A stretch of 64,000 nucleotides of DNA, taken from contig JARUPY010000538.1 of the NCBI GenBank assembly GCA_029817715.1, forward strand, positions 8,122,001-8,186,000, written 5' to 3'. Shown piece after piece: positions 44,650 through 55,728 of the stretch. The translations under genes were made by a program, and so were the position numbers. The notes beneath the pieces were generated by a model, which ran no database searches, was not told the origin of the DNA, and was given only the letters and a program-made list of their open reading frames with translations. Origin of the DNA: Melastoma dodecandrum (lineage: Eukaryota > Streptophyta > Magnoliopsida > Myrtales > Melastomataceae). Each line of letters opens with the position of its first letter. Within the stretch, counting starts at the first letter, position 1.

Positions 44650-45665
44650 TGTTGACACAATAAAATATTCTGGGCCTGTACTAAGTCTACGGCCCATATC
44701 GAGTGCAGGCCTAAGTGAACAGCCCGTCGACTTGTGGAAATCTCAGTCTACAACAGCCTAAGTCTACAGTTTCCTTTAGCAGCGTAAAGTGCGAGATGAG
44801 TCTACGACTCGTCTGAGCACGTCTTAACTCATTAAATGACAGTTAGGAAAATCTTTTAAAACAACTCCCGAGATCCCGGGAGGGAGGTTAAGGTTGAGCC
44901 GTATTTTAAGGGATTTTCGAGATCGTGTAGGACGTGTGGAGCTTTGTGAAAACTAGTATAAAAGGGGCAGTTTAGACTTAGGAAATTTTCACGATCAATC
45001 AGCCAAACACAAGCTTTGCATTGCTCGTCACCCTTAGCTTAGTAGATACCTCGGCCTGGGTTTCAGGTCATCCTTCCAACTTCGGAGTGAGCAACCGTAG
45101 CTCCGGAGATCAATCCTCCGCCATCACCTTCGCCGTCGGGACGAGCAACCGTAGTTCCGGCTACCTTCCTTCATCCGCATCTCCGCCAGCAAGGTGTTCG
45201 TTTGAAGCCTCGACATCCACATCCAACGATACCTCCGTCCGTCGCAACCATACCGAGCGCCAGCAGCGAGACTCCGTCCCACGAGTATCCAGGTCGACAG
45301 CACACTGTACTAAGTCTACAGCGTCAGCAGTGACGTCAGCTCCAGTCGCACTTGCAGCAGCGAGTCTATGTCGCATTCTTTTCTCGCACCAACGTCGTCC
45401 CAAGTCTACGTTCGCAGCAGTGAGTCTGCTGCGTCAACGGTGACGTCAACTCCAGTCACACTTCAAGTCGCTAGTCTACAGCACTTTCAGCACCGTTTTT
45501 TCCTTCATTTTTTTGGCTGGAAGCACGCGTTTCCTTTTGTGAACTTTTAAATTTGTAACAGCTTTATTTTTATATCATTGAAATTCATCTTTCTGGCGAC
45601 CACATACAATTCCCTGTGAGTCCATTTCCCAAATATTTTCGACGTGATCCGTTTCGACGCGAACA
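44650..45665 (+). repeat. 5' LTR of the Tat element
   Basis: Runs TGTTGACACAATAAAAT to GCGAACA, 1,016 bp. TATAAAAG lies at 44957-44964. Frames of 80-140 codons inside the LTR recur in the 3' LTR and are by-products of the repeat, not genes. Confidence 0.95.
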
Positions 45666-45671
45666 CGTCTT

Positions 45672-45690
45672 TGGCGACCACAGTGGGAGC
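45672..45690 (+). other. Primer-binding site of the Tat element
   Basis: TGGCGACCACAGTGGGAGC begins 6 nt after the LTR. It resembles the TGGCGAC-type primer site of Tat/Ogre/Athila elements. Confidence 0.75.
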
Positions 45691-45716
45691 TCGAGGCAAA
45701 TACCTCATATTTGCAG

Positions 45717-47306
45717 ATGGCAAAAAATACTAGAAGCGCTGCAAACCGCGATCCCCCCCCCCCCTCTCCTTTAGAAGGAGATGGTACTTTTCAGGCAGGG
45801 GATGCGGTTACCGAAAATGTGGCCCTAGGTGGTCAGTTAAACGTAACCCAGACTGAATTATTGGGACATGCGCCATCCGAATTCATATCAAGGTTGGAGT
45901 TCTATAATGAATTTAATGATATGAAGAACTCGTTCGATAAGCGGATATCTGGTTTGGAGAGTAATATGGCTCGAGTTCTAGAGCAAATCACCGCCTTAAG
46001 TAGGCCTAGTGTTGTCGTAGGAACGAGTAGCCATACGGACAGAGAGTTCTCCTTTATGGGAGATGCGCGACGCGCTGACAAAAGGAACGTCTCCTTTCAG
46101 GATGAGGATCCCTGGAATGTTGATGCCCAATATTCTACAGAAATCAGGGACAGGACGTCTCCCTCTAGGCCAGCCTCTTCCCGGTCGCCCACGGAGTGGA
46201 GGCAAAATGCCGCCTTCGCAGCAAAACCGGAAGATCAATATGGCGAGGCTCAGGGTGAAACAAACAGGTATGCGCCTTCCGCCCCAAGGCGGCGACCTGG
46301 GAAGGCCCCTATAGATGATTTTCCACCAGGGGATTTGCCAAACCCAAGGGGACCGTCTCGGGTAGAAAGTTTTTATACTAAAGCCCCTGTAGATTCGCAG
46401 CCGGCAAGGAATGTTGAAAGGATGCCTTACATGGGAGAAAGATGGGGTCAGGACCTTGTAAGGGAGCCAATTGGCCGCCCCCCCTCCCCCCCATTAGATT
46501 TGAGGGAGGCAATAGCCCAAGTATTGGAACAAATGGTCCCTGGAGTCGTGAAACAAGATGACCCCACCTTTTACAGGAGCCCTTATCCGGCATATGTCGA
46601 TAGGGACTTCCCCTTGCCGAGAGGGTACAGAGTGCCTGATTTCACTCGTTTCTCAGGAGAGGATGAGATGACCCCTTTAGAGCACATAGCGCGGTTCACC
46701 CATCAACTTGGGGAAGCTGTGACTAATGATTTTTGGAAGTTGAAGTTGTTTCCAAATTCGCTCACAGGAGATGCCTTTACGTGGTACGCTAGTTTACCCC
46801 CTGGGTCAGTGGCATCGTGGGCTGATATGCAGTCTAGCTTTATGAAAGCGTTTTCGCGGCTGGACTCGCCTCTGTCGATCTTTGAGGTCATGCGCTTGAA
46901 ACAAGTCGCTGGTGAGCATCCGGGGCAGTTTTTGATGCGCTTGCAAAAAGCGTTGCTCCGCTGTAGACCGGCAATCTCGGAAAGAGACCAGCTCATGGTG
47001 GCATTAAATGCCTTATCCATCCCTTTCAAAAAGAAATTACAAGGGGAAAGGTTCACCGACCTATATGACCTCGCCAGAAGAGCAACTGAGTACCACCAGT
47101 TGTTGGTGGAAGAAGCTCAGTCGCGCACTTATCAGCTAGAGGCTGTCGAGGTGGACATGGCTGAGTTCATAAAAGGAGAGGCCACCATTTGTGAGCCGTT
47201 AGCACGGAGGAATTCCAAAGCGAAAGCGTCCCAGAAAACAGGGGAAGAAAGAAAATATTCCTTCGATATAGATAAAGCCGATCAATTTGTCGGCACCAAG
47301 AAATAA
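45717..47306 (+). CDS. gag: Tat element gag polyprotein
   Basis: One intact frame of 529 codons from the ATG at 45717 (MAKNTRSAANRD). The N-terminal half is Pro/Arg-rich and probably disordered. The retrotransposon gag domain is near residues 300-450, with LFPNSLTGDAFTWYASLPPG and SFMKAFSRLDSPLSIFEVMR. It would form the virus-like particle. The zinc knuckle expected after the gag domain is absent, because the frame runs into the deletion junction near 47285 and stops at 47304-47306. An ATG-less extension of two codons upstream (TTG) is not preferred. Confidence 0.9.
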   Translation: MAKNTRSAANRDPPPPSPLEGDGTFQAGDAVTENVALGGQLNVTQTELLGHAPSEFISRLEFYNEFNDMKNSFDKRISGLESNMARVLEQITALSRPSVVVGTSSHTDREFSFMGDARRADKRNVSFQDEDPWNVDAQYSTEIRDRTSPSRPASSRSPTEWRQNAAFAAKPEDQYGEAQGETNRYAPSAPRRRPGKAPIDDFPPGDLPNPRGPSRVESFYTKAPVDSQPARNVERMPYMGERWGQDLVREPIGRPPSPPLDLREAIAQVLEQMVPGVVKQDDPTFYRSPYPAYVDRDFPLPRGYRVPDFTRFSGEDEMTPLEHIARFTHQLGEAVTNDFWKLKLFPNSLTGDAFTWYASLPPGSVASWADMQSSFMKAFSRLDSPLSIFEVMRLKQVAGEHPGQFLMRLQKALLRCRPAISERDQLMVALNALSIPFKKKLQGERFTDLYDLARRATEYHQLLVEEAQSRTYQLEAVEVDMAEFIKGEATICEPLARRNSKAKASQKTGEERKYSFDIDKADQFVGTKK

Positions 47307-48456
47307 GAAAGAATTGCAAGCTTTCTTAGGGAAAGTTATCTACTTGCGTAGATTTATAGGGAATGTCGCGGGAAAGACAAAAGTCTTCTCTAATCTACTG
47401 AGAGGAAAGAATGACTACAGATGGACTAAGGAACATGAAGAGGCCTTTAACGCCCTAAAAGAATACTTAACGCATCCACCAGTCTTGATACCTCCCCAAC
47501 AAGGAAAACCTTTCATTCTTTACGTAGCAGCCACCGAAGTAACAATAGGTGCAATGTTGGCGCAAATAGATAAGGACGGACGCGAAAGGGCAGCTTACTA
47601 CTTGTCAAGGCAGTTAACCGCGATTGAGGTCAGGTACACTTCAAAAGAGAAGCTATGCATATCAGTGTTCTATGCCGTAATGAAACTTAGGCACTACATT
47701 TGGAATGGGGCAGTCTATGTAGTGTCTAAGTCACCCATAATTAAATATTTCTTTGAAAGTCCATTATTGGCTGGACGTATTAGCAAGTGGAGCTTAATCC
47801 TTTCCCCGTACGACTTGAGATACAAATCCCAACAGTCGGTTAAAGGTCAGGTTTTGGCTGACTTTCTAGTTGACCATGACCCGACCCTGTCGATAGATCA
47901 AGAGGAAGGAATCGACGACATTTGGCAAGCATGGTTCGATAGTTCATCTACCAGAAACGGAGCAGGGATAGGAGTTCATATATTGTCTCCAATGGGCAAG
48001 GACATCAGGCTGGCCTACCGTCTAAGCAAATTGCCAACCAATAATGCTACTGAATATGAAGCATTGATAACGGTGCTAAAAGAACTCCTTTCATTAAATG
48101 CGAAGCAAGTTCAAATTAAGGGTGACTCTCAGTTGGTCATCAACCAGGTAAATGAGGAGTGTACATGTCAAGAGAAATTACGACCTTACCTTGATATAGT
48201 TCGGCGATTAGTCGCATGTTTCGAAAGTATAACTTTTCATTTCGTAAGTCGCAACGAAAACGGAGTAGCCAATAATTTGGCACAATTAGCCTCGGGTTAC
48301 AGAGGAAAAGTTAACCCAGGAGATTTAAAAGAAATAAACTCGCACTTACAGCCGAGTAATAATATCATGGCTGTAGACATATTGAAACAAGATGAAGACT
48401 GGAGAAAACCTATTATAGATTTTCTTTCTAATCCAAATCAGAAGGTTAAACAATGA
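47287..48456 (+). CDS. Tat element RNase H and second (archaeal-type) RNase H
   Basis: Open frame overlapping the gag end by 20 nt in another phase. It begins within the reverse-transcriptase thumb (KKELQAFLGKVIYLRRFI). The gypsy RNase H follows (FILYVAATEVTIGAMLAQ, then AAYYLSRQL, then YTSKEKLCISVFYAVMKLRHY). A tether ends in VLADFLVDHDP. The second RNase H has Asp in AWFDSSS, Glu in NNATEYEAL and Asp in IKGDSQLVINQ; the last acidic site reads NGVANNLAQL, with Asn where Asp is usual. The catalytic reverse-transcriptase core and protease are missing upstream. No proper start codon exists, so it could only be made by frameshift or not at all. Confidence 0.88.
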   Translation: MSAPRNKKELQAFLGKVIYLRRFIGNVAGKTKVFSNLLRGKNDYRWTKEHEEAFNALKEYLTHPPVLIPPQQGKPFILYVAATEVTIGAMLAQIDKDGRERAAYYLSRQLTAIEVRYTSKEKLCISVFYAVMKLRHYIWNGAVYVVSKSPIIKYFFESPLLAGRISKWSLILSPYDLRYKSQQSVKGQVLADFLVDHDPTLSIDQEEGIDDIWQAWFDSSSTRNGAGIGVHILSPMGKDIRLAYRLSKLPTNNATEYEALITVLKELLSLNAKQVQIKGDSQLVINQVNEECTCQEKLRPYLDIVRRLVACFESITFHFVSRNENGVANNLAQLASGYRGKVNPGDLKEINSHLQPSNNIMAVDILKQDEDWRKPIIDFLSNPNQKVKQ

Positions 48457-49694
48457 ATTAAAGTCCAAGCATTAGGATATGTCCTTCTAGACGAGGTTCT
48501 TTATAAGAAAGATACAATGGAGTACTCTTAAAGTGTGTAGACCTAGACGAAGCTACCCCAATAATGCTAGACACCCATGAAAGACTCTATGGATCGCATC
48601 AATCGGGAGTAAAAATGTGTTGGATTATTCGGAGACATGGGTTTTATTGGCCATCAATGATGAAAAATTGCATCGAGATGGCCAGAGGATGTCAAGATTG
48701 CCAGCGACATGGTCCGTCAACTCGTGCGCCGGCAGCCGACTTAACTCCTATAATTAAACCTTGACCTTTTAGAACTTGGGCTTTAGGTATAATAGGAGAG
48801 ATTCATCCTCATTCTAGTCGAGGGGATGCGTTTATCTTGGTTGCGACAGACTACTTCACTAAGTGGATAGAGGCCCAGGTCTATAAGAAAATTGACCAGA
48901 GCAACGTAATTTAGTTCCTGCGAGCTAACATTATTTACCGATTTGGCATTCCTCAAAGCATTGTTGTAGACAATGGGACGGCTTTTAACAATGCTAAGGT
49001 GAGAGAATTCGCTGAAGAGTTTAGCTTTGTGATTTTGAATTCTACCCCGTACTACCCTCAAGCGAACGGGCAAGCTGAGGCGTCTAACAAACTGATAAAA
49101 AACAATATCCAGAGAATGATTGGATGTAATCCAAGGAAGTGACACGAAGTTTTGAGTGATACTTTATGGGCTTTAAGAGTCACTAAGCGAGAGGGTACTG
49201 GAGAAATTGCGTTCGCACTAGTCTACGGACATGATGCGATTCTACCTATAGAAGTGAGGTATAAGTCGCTTCGCGTTGCACAGCCAACTCTACAAGATGA
49301 AGCTATGTACGTGGCCCTAGAGGAGTTGGAAAAGAAAAGACTAGAAGTTGTTGATAAATTAGAAGTTCACAAGCAAAGAATAGCCCGACACTACAATAAG
49401 AAAGTGGTTCATAAATGCTTTAATATCGGCGACTTGGTCTGGAAAATGGTACTGCCGCTAAAGTCTAAGGACCAAGTGTTTGGAAAATGGTCCCCAAATT
49501 GGGAAGGACCATATCAGGTAATTGAAGCTTATTCAACGAATAGCTACAGATTGTCGACACTCGAGGGGATTAAACAACCATTGAAAATTAATGGTAAATA
49601 TTTAAAACGATATAGAAGAACCATTTGGGAATCGCATAGAAAGGTTTTAGAAAAACGTTTCCCAGTCGTTCTTAAAGAGATCACACAGGGATAA
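48457..49694 (+). pseudogene. Tat element integrase, broken
   Basis: Integrates cDNA into the genome. The zinc-binding domain is at 48564-48764 (His in THERLYGSHQSG, CQDCQRHG). The core has Asp in VATDYFTKW, Asp in IVVDNGTAF and Glu in NGQAEASNKLI, so the D-D-E triad is present. Two nonsense codons interrupt the core (TAG 48912-48914, TGA 49140-49142). The C-terminal part at 49152-49694 has the YGHDAILPIEV and GPYQVIEAYS motifs of gypsy integrases. The stretch 48457-48560 also contains stops. Confidence 0.9.
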
Positions 49695-49844
49695 CTGTTA
49701 ACATCAATGTAGACTTGCAAGTTTAAGCTTAAACTTTTGTCTACAGAATATAAAATTACACGGTCATAAACTGAGTTTGTTTATAGGGTGTCATCCCTGC
49801 GACTTGCTGTCTACAACCGGTAATAAAAAGAGATAAGAAAAACT

Positions 49845-52670
49845 TTAACGTGGAGGGAGTCGCATGACTAGTCTTGTGCCCGGCTTGAATATTGAGTCGG
49901 TCGCTTCCACGAACAAAAGGGTTAAGACCTTGGCGCGGTTGCGTTTAAGGGTGAACTCGTTCTTCCGACGATACCAAGACATTAAGTCGTCCTGGTCCTG
50001 CTGCGCAGAAGCATGGGCAGTTTGTTCGATGAGCAGTGAGTCCACCACGGCAATCCGCTCCTGGAGGTGTTTTTGGAAGGCCAGGAGCTCCTTCAGCCGT
50101 CTCTCGACTTGCAGTAGTTGCCGGGACATGTCTTCTTTTTGTCCCCGGAGGAGTTCAATGTCATTAACTTCTTGTAGTTGAGCAGTCAGCTTTTCGTGGA
50201 TCTTGAGCCTAGCCTCTTGGTGAGCCTTAAAGTCATCCTGATAGGATGACCACTTAGTCCAGAATTGTGACTTGAACTCCTCGCAGGCGGCCAACATCTG
50301 CGCGCTGATTACTGGAGACTCCTGTAGCTCCGTAATACATTCCTGAAGCTCTTTGAAAATAGCCTCAGAAAAGGTCTCGTGGCTAAGCAGCTTTGCGACA
50401 CGATCCACGTTCTTCATAACACGGTCGTAGTCGCTGACACCGCTTGATGTACCCTCGCCAGAAGGCATGCTTGGAGGCTGGACAGGAGGAGAAGAGACAG
50501 AAGTCGTAGCTGGCTGTGCATCAGCGATGGGGTCTGCCTCTGGAGCAACTGCTTCTCTCTGAGTCGCAGCGTCGGCTGTAGACACAGCTAAGTCTACAGC
50601 CTCGGTAGGAGTTGCTTCAGAAGCGCATGTATCTCCCTGCGCTGCGACTTCTTCCCCAATGGTAACATCTCCCTCCTCTGTAAGCGCTAGCAACTGAGGA
50701 ATGGGGAGGGAGGTAACCTGTGAACGGAAAAGAGATTAGCCATCAAAGATTCATGGAAAAGGAAACAACAAAGAAAGACTTACGTCCGTCTCATGCTCAT
50801 ATGTTGTTTCCAGCGATAGGCAGACCAAAGGTACTAAAGCCAATGAATGCCTAAAGCGAAAGAGCAAGTATTATGAGAGTTGGCAACAATGGTCACTAAC
50901 AACAAAGGGATGATACATACTCTGGAGGAGGAGTAATCGGTTGGGCAGCCACCGGACTTGGAATCTGAGGCCCAGATGAGAGGTAAGTCTCGCTTGCTTC
51001 TGCATTTGGGAAATGGGGAGTTCGTCAGAATCCGAGTTTGGAGGAGAAGGCATCTTCCGTTTCCCGCGTTTCTTTGATGAGGCAGAAGGCAAGTCCTCGG
51101 CCTTAGGCTTCACAATCTTCTTCATAGGAACTCGCCATTGTGTGCGAGTCGAGCGACTGGCTGGAGGAGTAGGGCTCGTATCTCCTCCAAATCCAGATTT
51201 CTCACCCTCCACTGCTGAAACTCAGAAAACAAACATTTGTTTTTAAAAGCGACCAACAAAAAAGGAAAGCTGCAAGATCTTACCAGCTGGTACTTTCTGC
51301 CCAGCCTTGAGCTTCATGTCAGTGGTAAGATGCAAGTTCGGCTCTGTAGAGGTGTCCAGGAACCTCATCTTACTGCGAAGAGCTTTAAAGGTTAATGACC
51401 ACTGATAAGAAAAAGCTTCAGTGACGTAAACCGTGGTGCTCTTGAGGGGGAACTCCGTGTGCCGAACCTCCGTCTTCCTTGATAAGAGATCCACCGCTGC
51501 CTGGAGGGAATCCTTGGAGAGGACGTAGCTACCCCTGGAAACCATATTGGAATCGTCAAAGTGTGGGACAGCAGAGCTCTGGACGAAACCTAACTGCCTT
51601 GCGCATAGCTGAGGGTTGTAGTACTCGAAGCTGAAGCCCGCTTCTGTCGCGCAGGGTAAGACTCGCAGGATATCGACCAGGTGTTTTATGTGCCCCGTAA
51701 CAGAAGCCCACAGCCACTGATCCATTGATTGGCAACAAGACTTGAGCATATGGATCCCATAACAGCTATCCTTCGCGACGCTGGGGGGCATCCGATACCC
51801 AGAGAGTCCTGGAAGCCATATGCATGCCCAAAGATGCACCATCCAAAGAAGGCCACTGGTTGGATATTTCGGAAAAGGGTGTGCAGATGCGCTGTTCTTG
51901 TAAAAGCTCTGGTAAATAATGCCCAGCAAGAATGGTGCCCAAGCCACTCTACTCTTCGCCGTGCTTAGGAAGTTTGCAATCCCGTATACAAGCTTCGGCA
52001 CCCTCTTGCTAGCAAAGCAGTAAACGTACTTGCTCAATCAAATGCTGAGAAATTCAACCTCCTCAGCCCTGCCCCAGACAGCGATAGACTGACCCTCAAT
52101 CATCTTAAGGTGCCTCTCTGCTACACTCTGAATCTGTAGCATCTCCTTAGGATGATAATCATCATCCAAAGAATACAAGCGAACGGGGGCTCCAGCCACA
52201 CTACTCTTAGTCAGAAAATAAATATCTTCTAGAGTAATAGTCATGGGACCCTCCGACAGATAGAAGCAGTTCACCTCACTATTCCAGAGAGGAAGTAGAC
52301 TGGCACATACCCTTGGGTCGCAATGCTTCCCCAGCATAGTGATCTTCATGAAAGACCAGAGGCCGCATGCCCTGAGTTTGTCCTGCAGTTTCTCCAACCA
52401 GCCGGTAAACCATTGGCGAAATAGGGCTTTCTCTACGGAAGGAAAGCAGAGCAAGCTACTCTGGTCTTCCCAGTTGAGGGGGTCGACGAAGTCTGCCCGG
52501 CAGATAGGAATCTGGAATGCCGTTATCAGATACTCATAAGGAACAGGGTCTGGGAAAAGTCGAGTGTCGAGAACAGGACCAAGGGTTAGACCCTCGCCCT
52601 CTACAGTAGTAACGATACCAGCAGGGTCGGCACGTTGTTGGTGCCACTGAAAGGAACCAAGAGTCGACAT
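49845..52670 (-). CDS. Antisense plant-mobile-domain (PMD) gene, four exons, one TGA
   Basis: Minus-strand gene lying wholly between integrase and 3' LTR. Exons: 52670-51284, 51214-50921, 50833-50784 and 50717-49845, joined by GT-AG introns of about 69, 87 and 66 bp. All phases agree, giving 868 codons including the stop. Exon 1 encodes a domain like the plant mobile domain (GPMTITLEDIYFLTKSSVAG, VAWAPFLLGIIYQSF, SYQWSLTF). Exon 2 is basic and Ser/Pro-rich (KKRGKRKMPSPP). The last exon is acidic, then a long coiled coil (RQLLQVERRLKELLAFQKHL). One in-frame TGA lies at 52040-52038 inside exon 1; otherwise intact. PMD proteins occur in silencing factors and transposons; the role here is unknown. 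The start is the first ATG, 180 bp from the 3' LTR. Confidence 0.82.
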
Positions 52671-52832
52671 CAGGATTTTCTTTGGAAAGAAGTTAGGGTT
52701 TCAAGGAAAACAGGGGTTTCTTGGAGAGGAAGAAGTCGAGGTAAAGGACGTAAGTGAAAGGATGGAAAATGAAATGTTTCTTTTAAACCAAAAAATTAGC
52801 CACTGTGCTCAGGCGACGAGAAGTTGCCTTAG

Positions 52833-52850
52833 CAAAAAGAGGGGGGCTTA
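52833..52850 (+). other. Polypurine tract of the Tat element
   Basis: GCAAAAAGAGGGGGGCTTA lies directly before the 3' LTR. Confidence 0.88.
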
Positions 52851-53867
52851 TGTTGACACAATAAAATATTCTGGGCCTGTACTAAGTCTACGGCCCATAT
52901 TGAGTGCAGGCCTAAGTGAACAGCCCGTCGACTTGTGGAAATCTCAGTCTACAACAGCCCAAGGCTACAGTTTCCCTTTAGCAGCGCAAAATGCGAGATG
53001 AGTCTATGACTCGTCTGAACACGTCTTAACTCATTAAATGACAGTTAGGAAAATCTTTTAAAACAACTCCCGAGATCCCTGGAGAGAGGTTAAGGTTGAG
53101 CCGTATTTTAAGGGATTTTCGAGAACGTGTAGGACGTGTAGAGCTTTGTGAAAACTAGTATAAAAGGGGCAGTTTACACTTAGGAAATTTTCACGATCAA
53201 TCAGCCAAACACAAGCTTTGCATTGCTCGTCACCCTTAGCTTAGTAGATACCTCGGCCTGGGTTTCAGGTCATCCTTCCAACTTCGGAGTGAGCAACCGT
53301 AGCTTCGGAGATCAACCTTCCGCCATCACCTTCGCCGTCGGGACGAGCAACCGTAGTTCCGGCTACCTTCCTTCATCCGCATCTCCGCCAGCAAGGTGTT
53401 CGTTTGAAGCCTCGACATCCACATCCAACGATACCTCCGTCCGTCGTAACCATACCGAGCGCCAGCAGCCAGACTCCGTCCCACGAGTATCCAGGTCGAC
53501 AGCACACTGTACTAAGTCTACAGCGTCAGCAGTGACGTCAGCTCCAGTCGCACTTGCAGCAGCGAGTCTACGTCGCATTCTTTTCTCGCACCAACGTCGT
53601 CCCAAGTCTACGTTCGCAGCAGTGAGTCTACTGCGTCAACGGTGACGTCAACTCCAGTCACACTTCAAGTCACTAGTCTACAGCACTTTCAGCACCGTTT
53701 TTTCCTTCATTTTTATGGCTGTAAGCACGCGTTTCCTTTTGTGAACTTTTAAATTTGTAACAGCTTTATTTTTATATCATTGAAATTCATCTTTCTGGCG
53801 ACCACATACAATTCCCTGTGAGTCCATTTGCCAAATATTTCCGACGTGATCCGTTTCGACGCGAACA
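52851..53867 (+). repeat. 3' LTR of the Tat element
   Basis: 1,017 bp, TGTTGACACA to GCGAACA. About 25 substitutions or small indels relative to the 5' LTR. TATAAAAG at 53159-53166. Confidence 0.95.
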
Positions 53868-54060
53868 GGACCCCCAGAGAACAACTGCTGGAAATGGCGA
53901 TTCTATAATGATGGAAGTCGAGAATCTTGCTCGTTTAAGAGAGTCGTAGACGCCTAATCTTATGTTGACTCCTTCAATGACTGTTGGTGGGGCTGTTACT
54001 CCCAGAGTTGGGATGACGCCTTCGAGGGAGTCTTGTGGGGACATCAAAACCAACAACAAT
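53868..54060 (+). pseudogene. CDC5: CDC5 pseudogene, 3' part
   Basis: Starts with the second GGACC copy and continues the CDC5 frame: PQRTTAGNGDSIMMEVENLA, then ARLRES, a TAG in place of a codon, then TPNLMLTPSM and VTPRVGMTPSRES. These match the TP-rich central region of plant CDC5, with a short internal segment missing between ARLRES and TPNLMLTP. Joined to 44407-44649 across the gypsy element it forms one pseudogene. After about 54060 similarity ends. Confidence 0.85.
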
Positions 54061-54061
54061 T

Positions 54062-54400
54062 GAACGCAAAAACGAAATTAGCCTACCTCTGTGGGCAGAG
54101 GAGGGAGAACGAACCCTAGGTTTATCTTCACTTCGGTTGAAGGAGAAGATTGAGAAGGAACCCTAGGCAATCGTTCGAATCGCAACAGAGATGGAGACGT
54201 GGCATTGGCGAAGACGTGAGGTTCGTGCGGAGACGTGGCCTTGGGGAAGATTGAAGAGGAAGCGAGGGAGGACGAACCGTAAAACTCAAGCGCAGTTGAA
54301 GATTGCCAAGGAAAATGGGGTCGTTCGTCCAGTTCTAGGCAAATGTTAAGATTCACAATTCGGTCCTTTGTATTTAACAATTTGGTCCTCAAAGTTTACG
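54062..54400 (-). other. Possible gene-leader fragment on the minus strand
   Basis: The minus strand reads like a plant 5' leader (CTAGGGTTC motifs, Ser/Pro-rich frame 54392-54078) and has a GAG/GTAGGC donor-like site near 54088. No product is recognised and no continuation exon was found. It could be a captured or abandoned 5' exon, or chance. Confidence 0.25.
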
Positions 54401-54419
54401 AAATGTAATATGGAGGTAG

Positions 54420-54900
54420 GTTTGGTATTTACTGTTCTAATTCGTAAATTACGAAAAATTTTACGAAACGAATTCGTAATGGGACGGGGTTAGTAACGCC
54501 CATAAGTTTTTACAAACTTACTTCATAAAGTACTAAATCTCACAGTACACGTACTTCGTAAAGTACAAAATCTCCTTGTGACCACTTCATAAAATTTTAT
54601 GCGGCCCAATACGAACTAGACGAGAGAGCAGTACGAGGCCCAGTACGAAACAATACTAAACAAGACTTACTGTTTCGTTACGAAGTCCTCTGTGTGAATG
54701 GGTACGTAAACTAATAAAATTTTATGAACTCACTTAAAGTACGAATTTTCATAGTACCACTTCGTAAGATTTAATGAGGCCCAATACGAACCAACCAGGA
54801 GAGCAATACGAGGCCTAGTACGAACTCGGTGATAACTATTTTGTAATGGTTAGTACTTTTATTCGTAAAGTACGAGACATGTTGTGTCGTAATTTTCGAA
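54420..54900. repeat. TACGAA-rich repeat region with about 180-bp duplication
   Basis: AT-rich with many inverted TTCGTAA/TTACGAA units (for example near 54440-54480). A unit containing GCGGCCCAATACGAAC, GAGAGCAGTACGAGGCCCAG recurs as GAGGCCCAATACGAACC, GAGAGCAATACGAGGCCTAG about 175 bp later (near 54600 and 54775). No terminal repeat or class could be set. Confidence 0.55.
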
Positions 54901-55728
54901 CAAAATTACAAAACAGTACACGACGTGCACGTCATTTTAGCCTTACGCCACAAATCCTACTTCTTCTCCAGGCTTTGAAGGTGCTTTTACTCCTTCGTTA
55001 ACTCCAAAAACCGTCATGTTCTTCTTCCTACTCTTGTCCTCCCCCTCTCCCTTGGCTCGATGCAAGAAACCTGAGCCCTTCCTGCCACGGTCGAGCAGCA
55101 TCACTCCTCATTCTCAGGCGCTCCAACCCATGGCCACGATTCCGTGACCTCTCCCACTCGACTAGGTGTTCAACAAAACATGCTGCTTCAACATGTTGCA
55201 TTCCTTAGTTTTCAGTAGTTATTTTTGTCATCTCTAGTTGCCATGACAATCTCACCCCGTGAAACAATAACCATTTCCAACACCGACGTTTTGCAGTCTC
55301 GCTCACGTCATGGCACCATCAACATACCAACAGCAGCAGAGCACATCTGGGCATTCCCTTCAGCCAAATCAACACCAACAGCCCTCCAAGTCGCGACAAT
55401 TACGGTTGTCCCCATGGTCTCACCCCTTGACCAGCAACCACGACGAGGCACACCTTCATTCGACTTCAACATCTCGGCTCCGAAGCAGTCGCATTCACCG
55501 CAACCTCACCGACTATAGTCGCATGATGGCGGGTTTTTTTCTACCAATTGGGGCCCTTCCTTCACCACCCCCATGGGGATGGTCTACAGGGTTCATAACC
55601 ACTCCTCTTACTACGGGGCGCTTACCTAGCCAACATTTAGATCCGGCTCTACCCAAACTTTTCTGGTTCATCCCAACATTCCCCCTTGTCCAATTGTTGC
55701 TGAGCAGTTTTTGGATATCAAACGGACC
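54901..55728. other. Unassigned region with overlapping low-complexity ORFs
   Basis: Plus-strand frames at 55225-55518 and 55310-55843 are rich in Gln, Ser, Pro and His. The second runs into the adjacent LTR. They resemble captured or decayed coding DNA (possibly a gag-like Gln/Pro-rich tail), but I recognise no domain. Confidence 0.3.

Larger units (their letters stand above)
44650..53867 (+). mobile_element. Tat-lineage Ty3/gypsy element with antisense gene
   Basis: 9,218 bp, two nearly identical LTRs (about 25 differences by eye in 1,016 bp) and a GGACC target duplication. The plus strand holds gag, RNase H, a second RNase H and integrase; protease and most of reverse transcriptase are missing at a junction near 47285. 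The minus strand between integrase and 3' LTR holds an intron-containing plant-mobile-domain gene. Antisense extra genes in this position are known in the plant Tat lineage. The second RNase H domain also supports Tat. Confidence 0.93.

Noticed and set aside
45021..45443. 140-codon plus-strand ORF in the 5' LTR, repeated almost exactly at 53223-53645
   Set aside because: It lies wholly inside the LTR, is Ser/Thr-rich without a domain and exists twice only because the LTRs are copies.
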